A stretch of 8,201 bases of DNA from JAGVLN01 sp964515755 (GTDB lineage: Bacteria > Pseudomonadota > Alphaproteobacteria > Rickettsiales > JABSSG01): the NCBI GenBank assembly GCA_964515755.1, contig CAZEVK010000046.1, positions 1 to 8,201 on the forward strand, read 5' to 3'. Shown in pieces: positions 1 through 7,426 of the stretch. Below the pieces are notes generated by a model. The model did not search any database and was not told the DNA's origin. It saw nothing but the letters and a program-made list of their open reading frames with translations. The first letter of the stretch is position 1. Every line of letters begins with the position of its first letter. The translations under genes were made by a program, and so were the position numbers.

Positions 1-53
1 TCTTTTTTTAAACTACTAACTTAAATCTGGCATCATTATAGGGGGGCAGGACA
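1..53 (-). mobile_element. Terminus of an insertion sequence extending left of the window
   Basis: Read on the minus strand from 53 downwards, the sequence starts TGTC, then GCCCCC, ATGAT, CCAG, TTTA and GTTAGT in the same order and nearly the same spacing as the sequence starting at 8148 on the plus strand. I count about 29 matches in 39 aligned bases with one single-base gap. Two copies of such an end in inverted orientation are what the terminal inverted repeats of one IS family would give. A TGT start with internal TGATCCA-like repeats recalls IS21-family ends, but the family is a guess because no transposase is in the window. No target-site duplication can be tested from one end. Confidence 0.55.
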
Positions 54-106
54 GATGATACCAACAGCATAATTAAATAGGGAAAGTGTTGACATGAAAA
101 TTTTAG

Positions 107-467
107 GTATACATATATTATGTGGTTAATTTGTTTAATATAGTTAACCACATACTTACAGCAAAGTTTATAGTACCAAAAGTATATAAATTTCAAAACG
201 TACATTCTATTGCAGAAATAATGGATGTTATTTATGAAAAATCAGTTAGGTGTATTTCAGTCCTATTTTGAATCTTGCTATGTTTTAGCAAAGTTATTAT
301 GCAAATATTAGTAATATCGATTTTATTAAAAGATTTATTAGGAACTAATTATCTTGAAACTCTTATTTGTAGTATGCTTTTAATGGTACTTTATTCTGCT
401 TTTAGGGGGATTACATGTAATTATCATTACTGATATTTTTCAGCTTATCATAATAGCGATTGCAATT
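107..467 (+). pseudogene. Decayed sodium:solute symporter (SSS family) fragment
   Basis: The plus-strand frame from 107 reads as the middle of an SSS transporter, a multi-pass inner-membrane sodium-coupled solute importer. Recognisable pieces are VPKVYKFQNVHSIAEIM (174-223) and LLMVLYSAFRGI (to about 412). After a one-base frame change near 412-417 comes IITDIFQLIIIAIAI (423-467). The last two correspond to the family's FGGIR(S/A)V-x-x-TD-x-x-Q segment. The copy is dead: there is an in-frame TGA at 269-271, the frameshift at about 412-417, a TGA at 468-470, and no start codon. The N-terminal half is missing towards the IS end at 53, so the IS insertion may have removed it. The substrate (proline, pantothenate or other) cannot be told. 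Confidence 0.6.
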
Positions 468-605
468 TGATGTCCCTCTGAAAAACCGTACTAGATAGTG
501 ACGCATTAAAGCGTTTAAAGTCTCTACTAAAACATTTTTTAGCTATATCTCTGCAGGTTGCTAAGTTAAACTTAATATGTTGTAAAGAATATTTTTCAAT
601 ATACC

Positions 606-635
606 TTGACAGGATTTAAAATTAAACATTACTAT
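606..635 (+). promoter_or_regulatory. Candidate sigma-70 promoter for the giant-protein operon
   Basis: A perfect -35 hexamer TTGACA (606-611) is followed after 18 bp by TACTAT (630-635), which matches four of six -10 bases. It would start transcription near 642 and give a leader of about 190 bases to the small ORF and 290 to the giant gene. It is the best match I see in the upstream region. In DNA this AT-rich, chance -10 boxes are common, so the evidence rests mostly on the -35 box. A 13-bp palindrome at 562-574 lies about 30 bp upstream and could bind a regulator. Confidence 0.4.
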
Positions 636-790
636 ATATTTAGTAGTAATCTTAAGTTGAATTATTTATTTAGTTTTTAATATTACAGTCAAGTATATAT
701 CGTAAAACAATAGCAATAAAAATATTATAGGACTTTTAGATACAAGTTGATTTAACTCAAATAATGGTAAACTTTAAATAAAGCACCTAT

Positions 791-814
791 AAGGAATTAG
801 CATGAAATAATGCT
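791..814 (+). promoter_or_regulatory. Strong Shine-Dalgarno with a start-stop mini-ORF in a hairpin
   Basis: AAGGA (791-795) sits six bases before ATG AAA TAA (802-810), a two-codon reading frame. The ATG is in a short hairpin: AGCAT (799-803) pairs with ATGCT (810-814) around a six-base loop. The next ATG overlaps the stop (TAATG) and is itself stopped after two codons. This could be a remnant of a gene start, or a leader element that loads ribosomes just ahead of the ORF at 834, which has no good ribosome-binding site of its own. It may equally be chance. Confidence 0.25.
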
Positions 815-833
815 TTAAATACGAGTATAAAAT

Positions 834-938
834 ATGAGCAAATCTACAGATAACTTTGAACAATTAGAATCTCGTCTTAATTACTTTGTAGAACAATTAT
901 CATTTGATCTTCTTGATTCAGAAGCGGAAGAAATATGA
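834..938 (+). CDS. Small acidic protein (34 aa) coupled to the giant gene
   Basis: The ORF starts at ATG 834 and stops at TGA 936-938, so its stop overlaps the giant gene's ATG (935) as ATGA. This is typical of translationally coupled genes. The peptide begins MSKSTDNFEQLESRL and ends LLDSEAEEI. It has nine acidic and two basic residues and an amphipathic, helix-like pattern. I do not recognise it. There is no clear Shine-Dalgarno sequence just upstream, and an in-frame TAA at 828-830 excludes a longer version from this frame. It could be a real small partner or antidote of the giant protein, a leader peptide, or the former N-terminus of that protein split off by a frameshift. Length alone gives weak support; the ATGA junction and the protein-like composition are the main arguments. 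Confidence 0.4.
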   Translation: MSKSTDNFEQLESRLNYFVEQLSFDLLDSEAEEI

Positions 939-3900
939 AAGAAGTAAAAAATCAAATTAAACAACTTAAACAATCAAGTAGTCAGGAAGAACATCAGTCT
1001 CAGGATGTACCAACTATAGAGAATAGTAATATGGTAAAACATATATCTAACGCTCAAGTTAGTAAGCAAGAAGGATTAAAAAATGAAAAACTTAATGAAG
1101 TTATAACTGTAGATTCTTTAAAGATATTTACGGAAGACTCTGTGCAATACAAATCAAGTAATGGTGCTATAAACTTAGCTAAGGAGTATAAGCTAGAGTA
1201 TTGTCTTGATGATGAAAACGTTAAAGCTCTTGCTGAATATGAATACGCATTACTATCTGGTAAAACAGTAGAGCAATCGAGAACAGAGTTTACATTAATA
1301 AATGTTGCAGATTCTACTGTGATTTTAGGATGGTCTGAGGAAAACAGGGCTGCAAGAATAAGTCAGATAGAACAAGCTATTTCAGTAGGTACAACCAATC
1401 CTGTATTTTTTATCATAGCTGATGGTCTGCATATAGTTACTATAGGGTTATTACCAGATTTAAATACGGGTGTTATTCAGGTTGTTTATATGAATTCAGC
1501 CTATGGTAGAGGTAGCGAGGAATATATAGCAAGTAAAATGACCGGGCTTATATTTTTATCGGAATTATATACAATGGTTTGTCAAACTAATAATCCTCTT
1601 GATGTTTCTCGAAAGCTTCAAGCCCAAATATCACAAGTTTACCTTAATCCTACTCAACAATTAATTAATAATTGCGGTGTCATGACAGGGTTCAATATTG
1701 CGTCACTTGCAAAATATTGGAAAGATAAAGCAGGAGTAAACTTTGATTTTAATGAGCTTGGAAATTATATAAGAACATTGCCTCATAACATTTTAATAGC
1801 ATCAGAAATACAGCAAAAGGAACAACAATTTGAGGCCTATGTGAGAAATAAATTTCAAGCTATAGAAAATTTGAGAGCTGTTGAAATACCAGGTGCAGAG
1901 CCGGGTATGAGATCTGATGTAGATGTAATAGTGACGGTAAATACTCTTACAGTAGGATCAATAAATCAAAAATATATAGGGCTCAAAGCGCAAAGTGAAG
2001 AAAGAATGAAGAGAACAACATCTGACTTTTCTTGTATAGAAAAACAAGCATTAGCTGATGTCTCTTACTTAAAAAGCATGATATTTGAAATGATTATTCG
2101 TAATAGAGAATTGACTAGAGAGAATATTGGCAGTCCATATACAGAAACAGAAATAAGGGCAGCTTATGATTTATTAGTGCTAGAAAATAATAAATTGGAG
2201 GCTTTTATGAAAGAAACAATTGGTAATGCTAAGGCTGCAACAGGAGAAGATTTAACAGTTTCAAGCGATTCAAGTGAGGAGGACTTAGGGAGCAGTAATA
2301 GTGCAAGTTATATTAGTAGTAATTTAGCAATAGTATTAAATGATCCAATTATAGCATTAAAACAAACATATAAAGATTTATATGCAAAAATCCAGAAATT
2401 TAATTCTGGTTGTTTTGGCTTAACTATGGAGAAAGTTTTAAATCAATTATCTGTAGAAAGTGAAGATGGAATACAGCCGTTAGCAAATACTATAAATTCT
2501 TGCTCTGATTTTAGTCAAAGTTTATTGCTACGTGATTTTAGCGGTATTGGATTATATACTTTAGCCTATCATATAGCTAATCTTTGGGCCCATGGTAAGA
2601 TTTTGCAAAAATATCATGCTGTTGTTGTACTACCAGTAGAACAAATGCATAAATTAGGTCCAATGGTTCCAGAATATATAACTGATTTATTCAAGATCTG
2701 GGATATCAAATTTAACGACGACATAGTCAGTATTAAGAAAAAAGATATCCTAGTGATAGTAAGTGGTTTTTCAGATAGGTTGAGACTCTATACTGCTAAA
2801 GAAAATCAAGAGTTAGAAAAATCACTTAAAATAGGATGGTTAGCCTATGCAAGAGAATTTGATAATATTATTATCACTAATAGTCAAGAACCTACTGTTA
2901 TAGACAATACATTAATCATCTCTTTAGAACCCTTTAACTTAGAGGTTGAACACTTAAAGGGTACATCGAAGGCTGTAAAATGTTATGTACCTGGAAAAGT
3001 AATAATCAAAGAAGCTGAGTTTGCTGTTCGGCATACATTTTCTGAAGCTAGAGCAGATTTTATAGGAGAAGTAAAAACAGTAAAAGAGTGGTGTGCACAA
3101 GCAGAAATAATGATGCAGTCTGGTAAGAAAATTGATAGGGCACTTGTCAAAGTAGATCATACTTATCCAACTCTTAATGCCCAGGAAGTTATAGAATTGA
3201 TTTTAGGCATTCACCCTCATAATGCTATTCAAACATTAACTGATACCGCTAAATGGTTTTGTGCAGCAACAACTCCGCCTGCACCAAATATGAAAGATTT
3301 TGCTGCATATTGTGTTGCTAGCTATTTTATGGCTAGAAGGTTATCAGATAATTACGTCGATAATTTAGGTGAAATTGATGATGTTATACAAAAAGCTACC
3401 TTAAAGATGCCTGAAGGAGTTCAAATTATACTGCAAGAATTAAATACAGATTCTACATTTAGTCAATTAGATACTAAAAGTTTATTAACTCTGATGGGTG
3501 CCAAAAAACGTACTTTGGAACAAGAAAAAACAATTAAAAGAATGAGTAAAAGCGAGCTCAGTAAATATAAAGCATTAATTAAATTATTTGAAAAGCCGCT
3601 AGAGGAAATATCTGGGCAATTAAAAAGAATGCCGTACGGAGAGATTAGCGATAAGATAGGAATGGAAGTTACTGAACAAGTAACAATGGCCGTAAGGACT
3701 ATATTAAAAGGGGAAGGTTTAGGTGGGCTACATTATTTAACTTTGGGTATTACTGCTGTTCTCATTGCAGAAACTTCAAGGTATCCAGTAAGTTTTTTAG
3801 TTACTTTGTGTATGCTTGATCTTATTCAACTTCATACCGAAGAAGAAAAAGCTGTATGGAAAGTTTTTTTTGCTCAAAATCATGGTAAAGCATCTACTCT

Positions 3901-6853
3901 TGAAGGTGGAGTGATGTTAGACATACTACAAACTATTGGAGGTATGCACCCTATGACACAGGGGAATTCATACTATCAAGTACGTGAATATTCTCCAAAA
4001 CTTAAGCATGGGATGCATTGGGTTGATTTTAAATCCCACATTATTTTAATGAAATGGCTTTCGATATTAATAGAAAATGAACAAGATTTAAACCCTCATC
4101 TTACCGCAGAAATTACAATAAAGCCTGAAGGTAATACTAACATTGTTGATGATTTAAACAGCTGGTTTGGAATGAACGACATGGGAGCTCTTAACCCTTA
4201 TGTTTTTGATCGATTCGTGCGTAAATTAGATACATTTGATTCTATGTTATTGGAAAAAAGAGAGCCTATTAGAAATATATTCCCAAATAATCAAGCAGAC
4301 TTCGAAGATTTTTTTGAATCTAGTATGCAGTATCTTGGGATGATGAAAAGTAGATTACCTACACCGGTAGGTCATGTGATTGTTGATACTATAATCTTGC
4401 CAACCATTATTGGAAGATTAAGATTAGCATATAATCAAGAACCTGTGGACAAAGAAAGTATAAAAGAAATAACTAGATGTTATGCTGGTGTAGTTTCTAG
4501 AGATCCTTATTTTTATCAAGCTGAGTTTTTACTTGCATCTATAAAGCTCCATTGCGCTAGTAGTAAAGAATATAATGAAGAAGAATTTATAGAAATTTTT
4601 CAAATTATTACCCATGCAATTTTAAATATAGAAAAAGTAGGGATGGGTAAGGAGCTGTTGTATCATGATATGTTAAATCTTAGAGATGAATGTGCGGCAA
4701 AAATTAAATTAGAGTTAGAAAAAAGGTTTGACGTCGAAGTATTATTAATTAATGGTGAAGCAAGTATTTTATTTAGAGAAGAAAAATTTAAAGAAGCTCT
4801 TAATAAATATTTTGAAGCGCTACAGAAGTTGGAAGAATATAAAATATTTTTTCCTGAAGTTATTGGTGATTTATTAGAAAACATAGGTGATACATACTCT
4901 GCCTTGAATCAGCCTGGACTAGCCATAGAAAAATTTAAAGAATCTTTAGATGAGCATATGAGATATGGGCCAAATGATAGAGCTTTTTGTATTCCTAAAA
5001 AAATAGTTGAACAAAGTGGAAAATTAACTTGTGATAGAAATGAAGAGCTGAAACAAGAAATAAAATTTATACTTGATAGTTTTAAGGACAAAGTAGGAAA
5101 TCATGATTTAAGATTAATACCAATTAAAAAGCTGCTTATTAGTATTTATTTGGTATTTCATGAATATGCAGAAGCAATTATTCTTTTTAAAGAAATAGGT
5201 AAAGAAAATCTCTCTAAAAAAGATAAAGAATTATGGGGGGGAGTTGAACAAAAGGCACAGAGTGCAGCCCAGGTTATTGATTCTTCAACAGTTGTAAGTT
5301 ACTGCAATTTTATAGAGTATGATAATGTTGTACTCAATCATCCAATGGGTACCAAATTATTATCAGAAGCTTTTAAGATTGCAGGAGGTGCAGGAGTTAA
5401 TCTACTTCTTGACCTTGGTCAAGATTCTAGTATAGCAAAGCAAATATTCTTGGCCGTGCAAGAACAAGGAGCTAATGCAGTTCTAAATAGGCTACTAGGA
5501 TTAGATGTGGTATCTGAAGATCAGAATACGCAACAATCGGTATTATCTTCTGAGTATTATAGTCTCGATGATAAGGGAACAACAGCAGAGAGTTCTACGC
5601 AAGATCTAATTGTATATGGTGCTAGGCTTGACACAACTGAGCCATTGACAGATAGTAATAGTTACACTAGTGCAGATAGTAGAGCCAGCATTTTTGGTCA
5701 TAAATTTTATAACACTTTCGGGTGGTATTTAAAACAAATAATATACCACAAAGAAATCAGCCAATTCAAGAAGATACTACAAAGAAATAATATAGACAAA
5801 TCTATTGATATATTGCTAAAAGATAACCATCTCAATTTTAAGAAATCAGTACTATTAAAATTACATCCGGATAAAGGTGGCAACAATGAAGACTTTGCCT
5901 CTATACAAAACATCCAAGAAAAATTCAATACTCCGCTAGATATAAAAGGGCTCGTAGACGAAAAAATTCGAACTATTCAACCTGTTATTCATAAAGCAAC
6001 GATAGGGTTTAAGGTATTAGATACGGTGGTTGACTCAGGCAGATTGATATATAAGCCTACATTACAAAATACTAAGAAAGCGGTTCTTGACTGTGCATAT
6101 CTGTATAGCATGTATCAAGGTATAAATGGCGTGTCTGTAGTAATAAGCGGATCTGAGGCCATATATCAAATCTATCAAGGAGAATATACGCAAGCATTCC
6201 AGACTGTTGCGACTACAATAGCCTACACGGCATTACCTAGTATACTGGTATATACTGCAATACCTTACCTTGGCGTAACATATGGAACAGCCATAGCTAT
6301 TTATACAGCTTACATTGCTATTGTTAATAGCTATTCATTTTACATAGAAAGGACCAGCGATGTTGAATCTATACTCAGATCAACTATGGCCTATAGAGAT
6401 TTAACAAAAACCTTATCAGAGTCGCCATTACAGCAAATATATGATTTTGTTAGTATCACTAAAGGATATGAAGTTGAGCTTGATAGTATGGCTCTTGTAG
6501 CAGAAAAGGAGGCTTTAAAAAGCAAATTAGTAGAAGAAAAAGGAGAATTTGGTCAGAAGCTTTATAATTACATTTACGGATCCTTGATTGAAGAAAGATA
6601 CAATTTATTAAACAAAGTAGAGTTAGGAGAAATCACTCAAGAAGTAGCTGAAAACCTAAAAGCGAAGCATATGAAGGTTACATTAGGGAATCAAAGCTAT
6701 GAGCACTGTATGGAAATTAGACACATTGAGAATAATATTTCTAGAGGCAGGGATATTAGTGCAGAACATTATTATTGTTATGATGATAAACAAAAAATAT
6801 TGGATTATGTTTTGATTGGAGATAATCATTTTGAAGTTGTTGAGAGATTATGA
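935..6853 (+). CDS. Giant mosaic effector/toxin: CE-clan protease, degenerate NACHT, TPR, J-domain, hydrophobic toxin-like C-terminus
   Basis: This 1972-residue ORF starts at ATG 935 behind GGAAG (926-930). Residues about 155-260 look like a CE-clan cysteine protease (Ulp1/RickCE type): His166 in GLHIVTI, Asn187 in YMNSAYG at the acidic position, Gln241 and Cys247 in QQLINNCGVM. Residues about 530-655 have NACHT order but eroded motifs: SGIGLYT (536-542) lacks the Walker A Lys, ILVIVSGFSDRL (605-616) replaces Walker B, and NIIITNSQEP starts at 644. A Ser/acidic linker spans about 437-463. TPR-like helices lie at about 1267-1348. A second polar linker (about 1524-1583) precedes a J-domain (about 1607-1668) with HPDKGG at 1644-1649. 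Residues 1720-1800 include a long hydrophobic stretch recalling the latrotoxin-CTD proteins of Rickettsiales. No signal peptide is visible, so a type IV secreted or cell-released host-acting protein is inferred. Residues about 660-1260 are unrecognised. The gene is intact but has a G7 tract at codon 1434. Confidence 0.85.
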   Translation: MKEVKNQIKQLKQSSSQEEHQSQDVPTIENSNMVKHISNAQVSKQEGLKNEKLNEVITVDSLKIFTEDSVQYKSSNGAINLAKEYKLEYCLDDENVKALAEYEYALLSGKTVEQSRTEFTLINVADSTVILGWSEENRAARISQIEQAISVGTTNPVFFIIADGLHIVTIGLLPDLNTGVIQVVYMNSAYGRGSEEYIASKMTGLIFLSELYTMVCQTNNPLDVSRKLQAQISQVYLNPTQQLINNCGVMTGFNIASLAKYWKDKAGVNFDFNELGNYIRTLPHNILIASEIQQKEQQFEAYVRNKFQAIENLRAVEIPGAEPGMRSDVDVIVTVNTLTVGSINQKYIGLKAQSEERMKRTTSDFSCIEKQALADVSYLKSMIFEMIIRNRELTRENIGSPYTETEIRAAYDLLVLENNKLEAFMKETIGNAKAATGEDLTVSSDSSEEDLGSSNSASYISSNLAIVLNDPIIALKQTYKDLYAKIQKFNSGCFGLTMEKVLNQLSVESEDGIQPLANTINSCSDFSQSLLLRDFSGIGLYTLAYHIANLWAHGKILQKYHAVVVLPVEQMHKLGPMVPEYITDLFKIWDIKFNDDIVSIKKKDILVIVSGFSDRLRLYTAKENQELEKSLKIGWLAYAREFDNIIITNSQEPTVIDNTLIISLEPFNLEVEHLKGTSKAVKCYVPGKVIIKEAEFAVRHTFSEARADFIGEVKTVKEWCAQAEIMMQSGKKIDRALVKVDHTYPTLNAQEVIELILGIHPHNAIQTLTDTAKWFCAATTPPAPNMKDFAAYCVASYFMARRLSDNYVDNLGEIDDVIQKATLKMPEGVQIILQELNTDSTFSQLDTKSLLTLMGAKKRTLEQEKTIKRMSKSELSKYKALIKLFEKPLEEISGQLKRMPYGEISDKIGMEVTEQVTMAVRTILKGEGLGGLHYLTLGITAVLIAETSRYPVSFLVTLCMLDLIQLHTEEEKAVWKVFFAQNHGKASTLEGGVMLDILQTIGGMHPMTQGNSYYQVREYSPKLKHGMHWVDFKSHIILMKWLSILIENEQDLNPHLTAEITIKPEGNTNIVDDLNSWFGMNDMGALNPYVFDRFVRKLDTFDSMLLEKREPIRNIFPNNQADFEDFFESSMQYLGMMKSRLPTPVGHVIVDTIILPTIIGRLRLAYNQEPVDKESIKEITRCYAGVVSRDPYFYQAEFLLASIKLHCASSKEYNEEEFIEIFQIITHAILNIEKVGMGKELLYHDMLNLRDECAAKIKLELEKRFDVEVLLINGEASILFREEKFKEALNKYFEALQKLEEYKIFFPEVIGDLLENIGDTYSALNQPGLAIEKFKESLDEHMRYGPNDRAFCIPKKIVEQSGKLTCDRNEELKQEIKFILDSFKDKVGNHDLRLIPIKKLLISIYLVFHEYAEAIILFKEIGKENLSKKDKELWGGVEQKAQSAAQVIDSSTVVSYCNFIEYDNVVLNHPMGTKLLSEAFKIAGGAGVNLLLDLGQDSSIAKQIFLAVQEQGANAVLNRLLGLDVVSEDQNTQQSVLSSEYYSLDDKGTTAESSTQDLIVYGARLDTTEPLTDSNSYTSADSRASIFGHKFYNTFGWYLKQIIYHKEISQFKKILQRNNIDKSIDILLKDNHLNFKKSVLLKLHPDKGGNNEDFASIQNIQEKFNTPLDIKGLVDEKIRTIQPVIHKATIGFKVLDTVVDSGRLIYKPTLQNTKKAVLDCAYLYSMYQGINGVSVVISGSEAIYQIYQGEYTQAFQTVATTIAYTALPSILVYTAIPYLGVTYGTAIAIYTAYIAIVNSYSFYIERTSDVESILRSTMAYRDLTKTLSESPLQQIYDFVSITKGYEVELDSMALVAEKEALKSKLVEEKGEFGQKLYNYIYGSLIEERYNLLNKVELGEITQEVAENLKAKHMKVTLGNQSYEHCMEIRHIENNISRGRDISAEHYYCYDDKQKILDYVLIGDNHFEVVERL
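5235..5241 (+). repeat. G7 homopolymer within the giant gene
   Basis: Seven consecutive G residues encode part of LWGGVE around residue 1434, in otherwise AT-rich DNA. Loss of one G would end translation after about 20 altered codons; gain of one G would give a stop (TGA) three codons after the tract. Either change would leave a product with the protease, NACHT-like and TPR regions but without the J-domain and hydrophobic C-terminus. It is a possible slippage site; whether it varies cannot be seen from one sequence. Confidence 0.45.
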
Positions 6854-7014
6854 TAAGTAATAATTTAGCTCTATAGAAAACTATTTAGTAAATATAATAC
6901 GGCTTTGAAGTTTTTGATTATGATGAATATGCGCGTTTAGGTAGTTTAGCATTAGGAGTAAGAGATATTAACGACGGTAATATTAATGATATTCTTATCA
7001 GTGCTGGAGTTTAA
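6850..7014 (+). pseudogene. Broken downstream gene with one FG-GAP-like repeat
   Basis: An ATG at 6850 overlaps the giant gene's TGA (ATGA), but this frame hits TAG at 6874-6876 and more stops up to 6897. The same frame then opens again from 6898 to TAA 7012-7014. The open part contains GFEVFDYDEYARLGSLALG, then VRDINDGNINDILISAG. This fits the FG-GAP/integrin-type beta-propeller repeat, whose pattern is roughly LG..LA.GDINGDG..DILIGA. The calcium-loop region is shortened (DINDGNIND). The piece has no start of its own, so I read it as the scar of a translationally coupled FG-GAP protein gene, mostly deleted. It could also be the lost C-terminus of a longer giant protein. Confidence 0.5.
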
Positions 7015-7036
7015 AACATATTTTTATTGCCACACT

Positions 7037-7426
7037 TTACCTTGCCATTATAAATTCTATATCAATATCAACTTTCTGCCATATCTTATCACAAGTGAGT
7101 ATAGGGTGATTGTTAAGCATTGCTAAAGCAATGCATGCTCTATCTCCTAAAGACAGACCATAATGTTTTGTTCTTTTAATTATTTTTGCTGTTATCAGTG
7201 CTTGTTCTTCGCAAAACTCTATAATTTTAATACCAGAAAGTTTTATTAGGCTTCTACAATCTTCTTCTGATAAATTTTGAACTTCAATACAGTATTTATA
7301 TACTTCTGCAATATTCACACTGGAGATTATCGCATTTTTCATACGCTGCTTTATTATTTCATAACCTTTCTCTTTTGCAAACAGCATAATAAGAGCAGAG
7401 GAGTCAAATACTATTTTATTAGCCAT
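7037..7426 (-). CDS. vapC: VapC-family PIN-domain ribonuclease toxin
   Basis: The 129-residue product has the length and motif order of a VapC toxin, a magnesium-dependent endoribonuclease that blocks translation, usually by cutting tRNA or rRNA. The four acidic PIN residues are present: Asp8 in VFDSSALIML, Glu41 in NIAEVYK, Asp95 in LGDRACIALA and Asp113 in ILTCDKIW. It looks full length and catalytically intact. The start codon lies inside the end of vapB (ATGGCTAA overlap of 8 bases), so it is translated from the same message as its antitoxin and probably by coupling. The gene converges on the plus-strand FG-GAP remnant. I see no clear terminator between them. Confidence 0.9.
   Translation of the reverse strand: MANKIVFDSSALIMLFAKEKGYEIIKQRMKNAIISSVNIAEVYKYCIEVQNLSEEDCRSLIKLSGIKIIEFCEEQALITAKIIKRTKHYGLSLGDRACIALAMLNNHPILTCDKIWQKVDIDIEFIMAR

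Larger units (their letters stand above)
468..833. other. Gene-free stretch upstream of the giant-protein operon
   Basis: I find no convincing gene here. One stop-free run on the plus strand (482-616, 45 codons, no ATG start) encodes a peptide including LKSLLKHFLAISLQVAKL. It is unrecognised and may be decayed coding sequence. The stretch also holds a 13-bp palindrome, TAAGTT-A-AACTTA, at 562-574. A promoter candidate lies at 606-635, and a small hairpin with a strong Shine-Dalgarno sequence lies at 791-814; both are listed separately. The rest is very AT-rich, with stops in all frames. Confidence 0.5.

Noticed and set aside
8..205. Minus-strand ORF of 65 codons at the left edge
   Set aside because: It crosses the IS end and runs antisense to the symporter relic. 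Its residues look like translated AT-rich noncoding DNA, and it has no ribosome site.
751..779. Second promoter (TTTAAC, 17 bp, TTAAAT)
   Set aside because: Both boxes are poor matches and easily arise by chance; the TTGACA site at 606 is better.
3864..3871. T8 run in the giant gene as a slippage site
   Set aside because: Long A/T runs are expected in DNA this AT-rich; unlike the G7 tract it is not unusual here.
2954..5928. Four minus-strand ORFs of 60-73 codons inside the giant gene
   Set aside because: They are antisense shadows of a strongly protein-like plus-strand frame and show Phe/Ser/Leu-rich compositions typical of such shadows.
6865..6895. Possible terminator after the giant gene (CTATAG/CTAT-TAG)
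   Set aside because: The stem is short, bulged and AT-only, with no following T tract.
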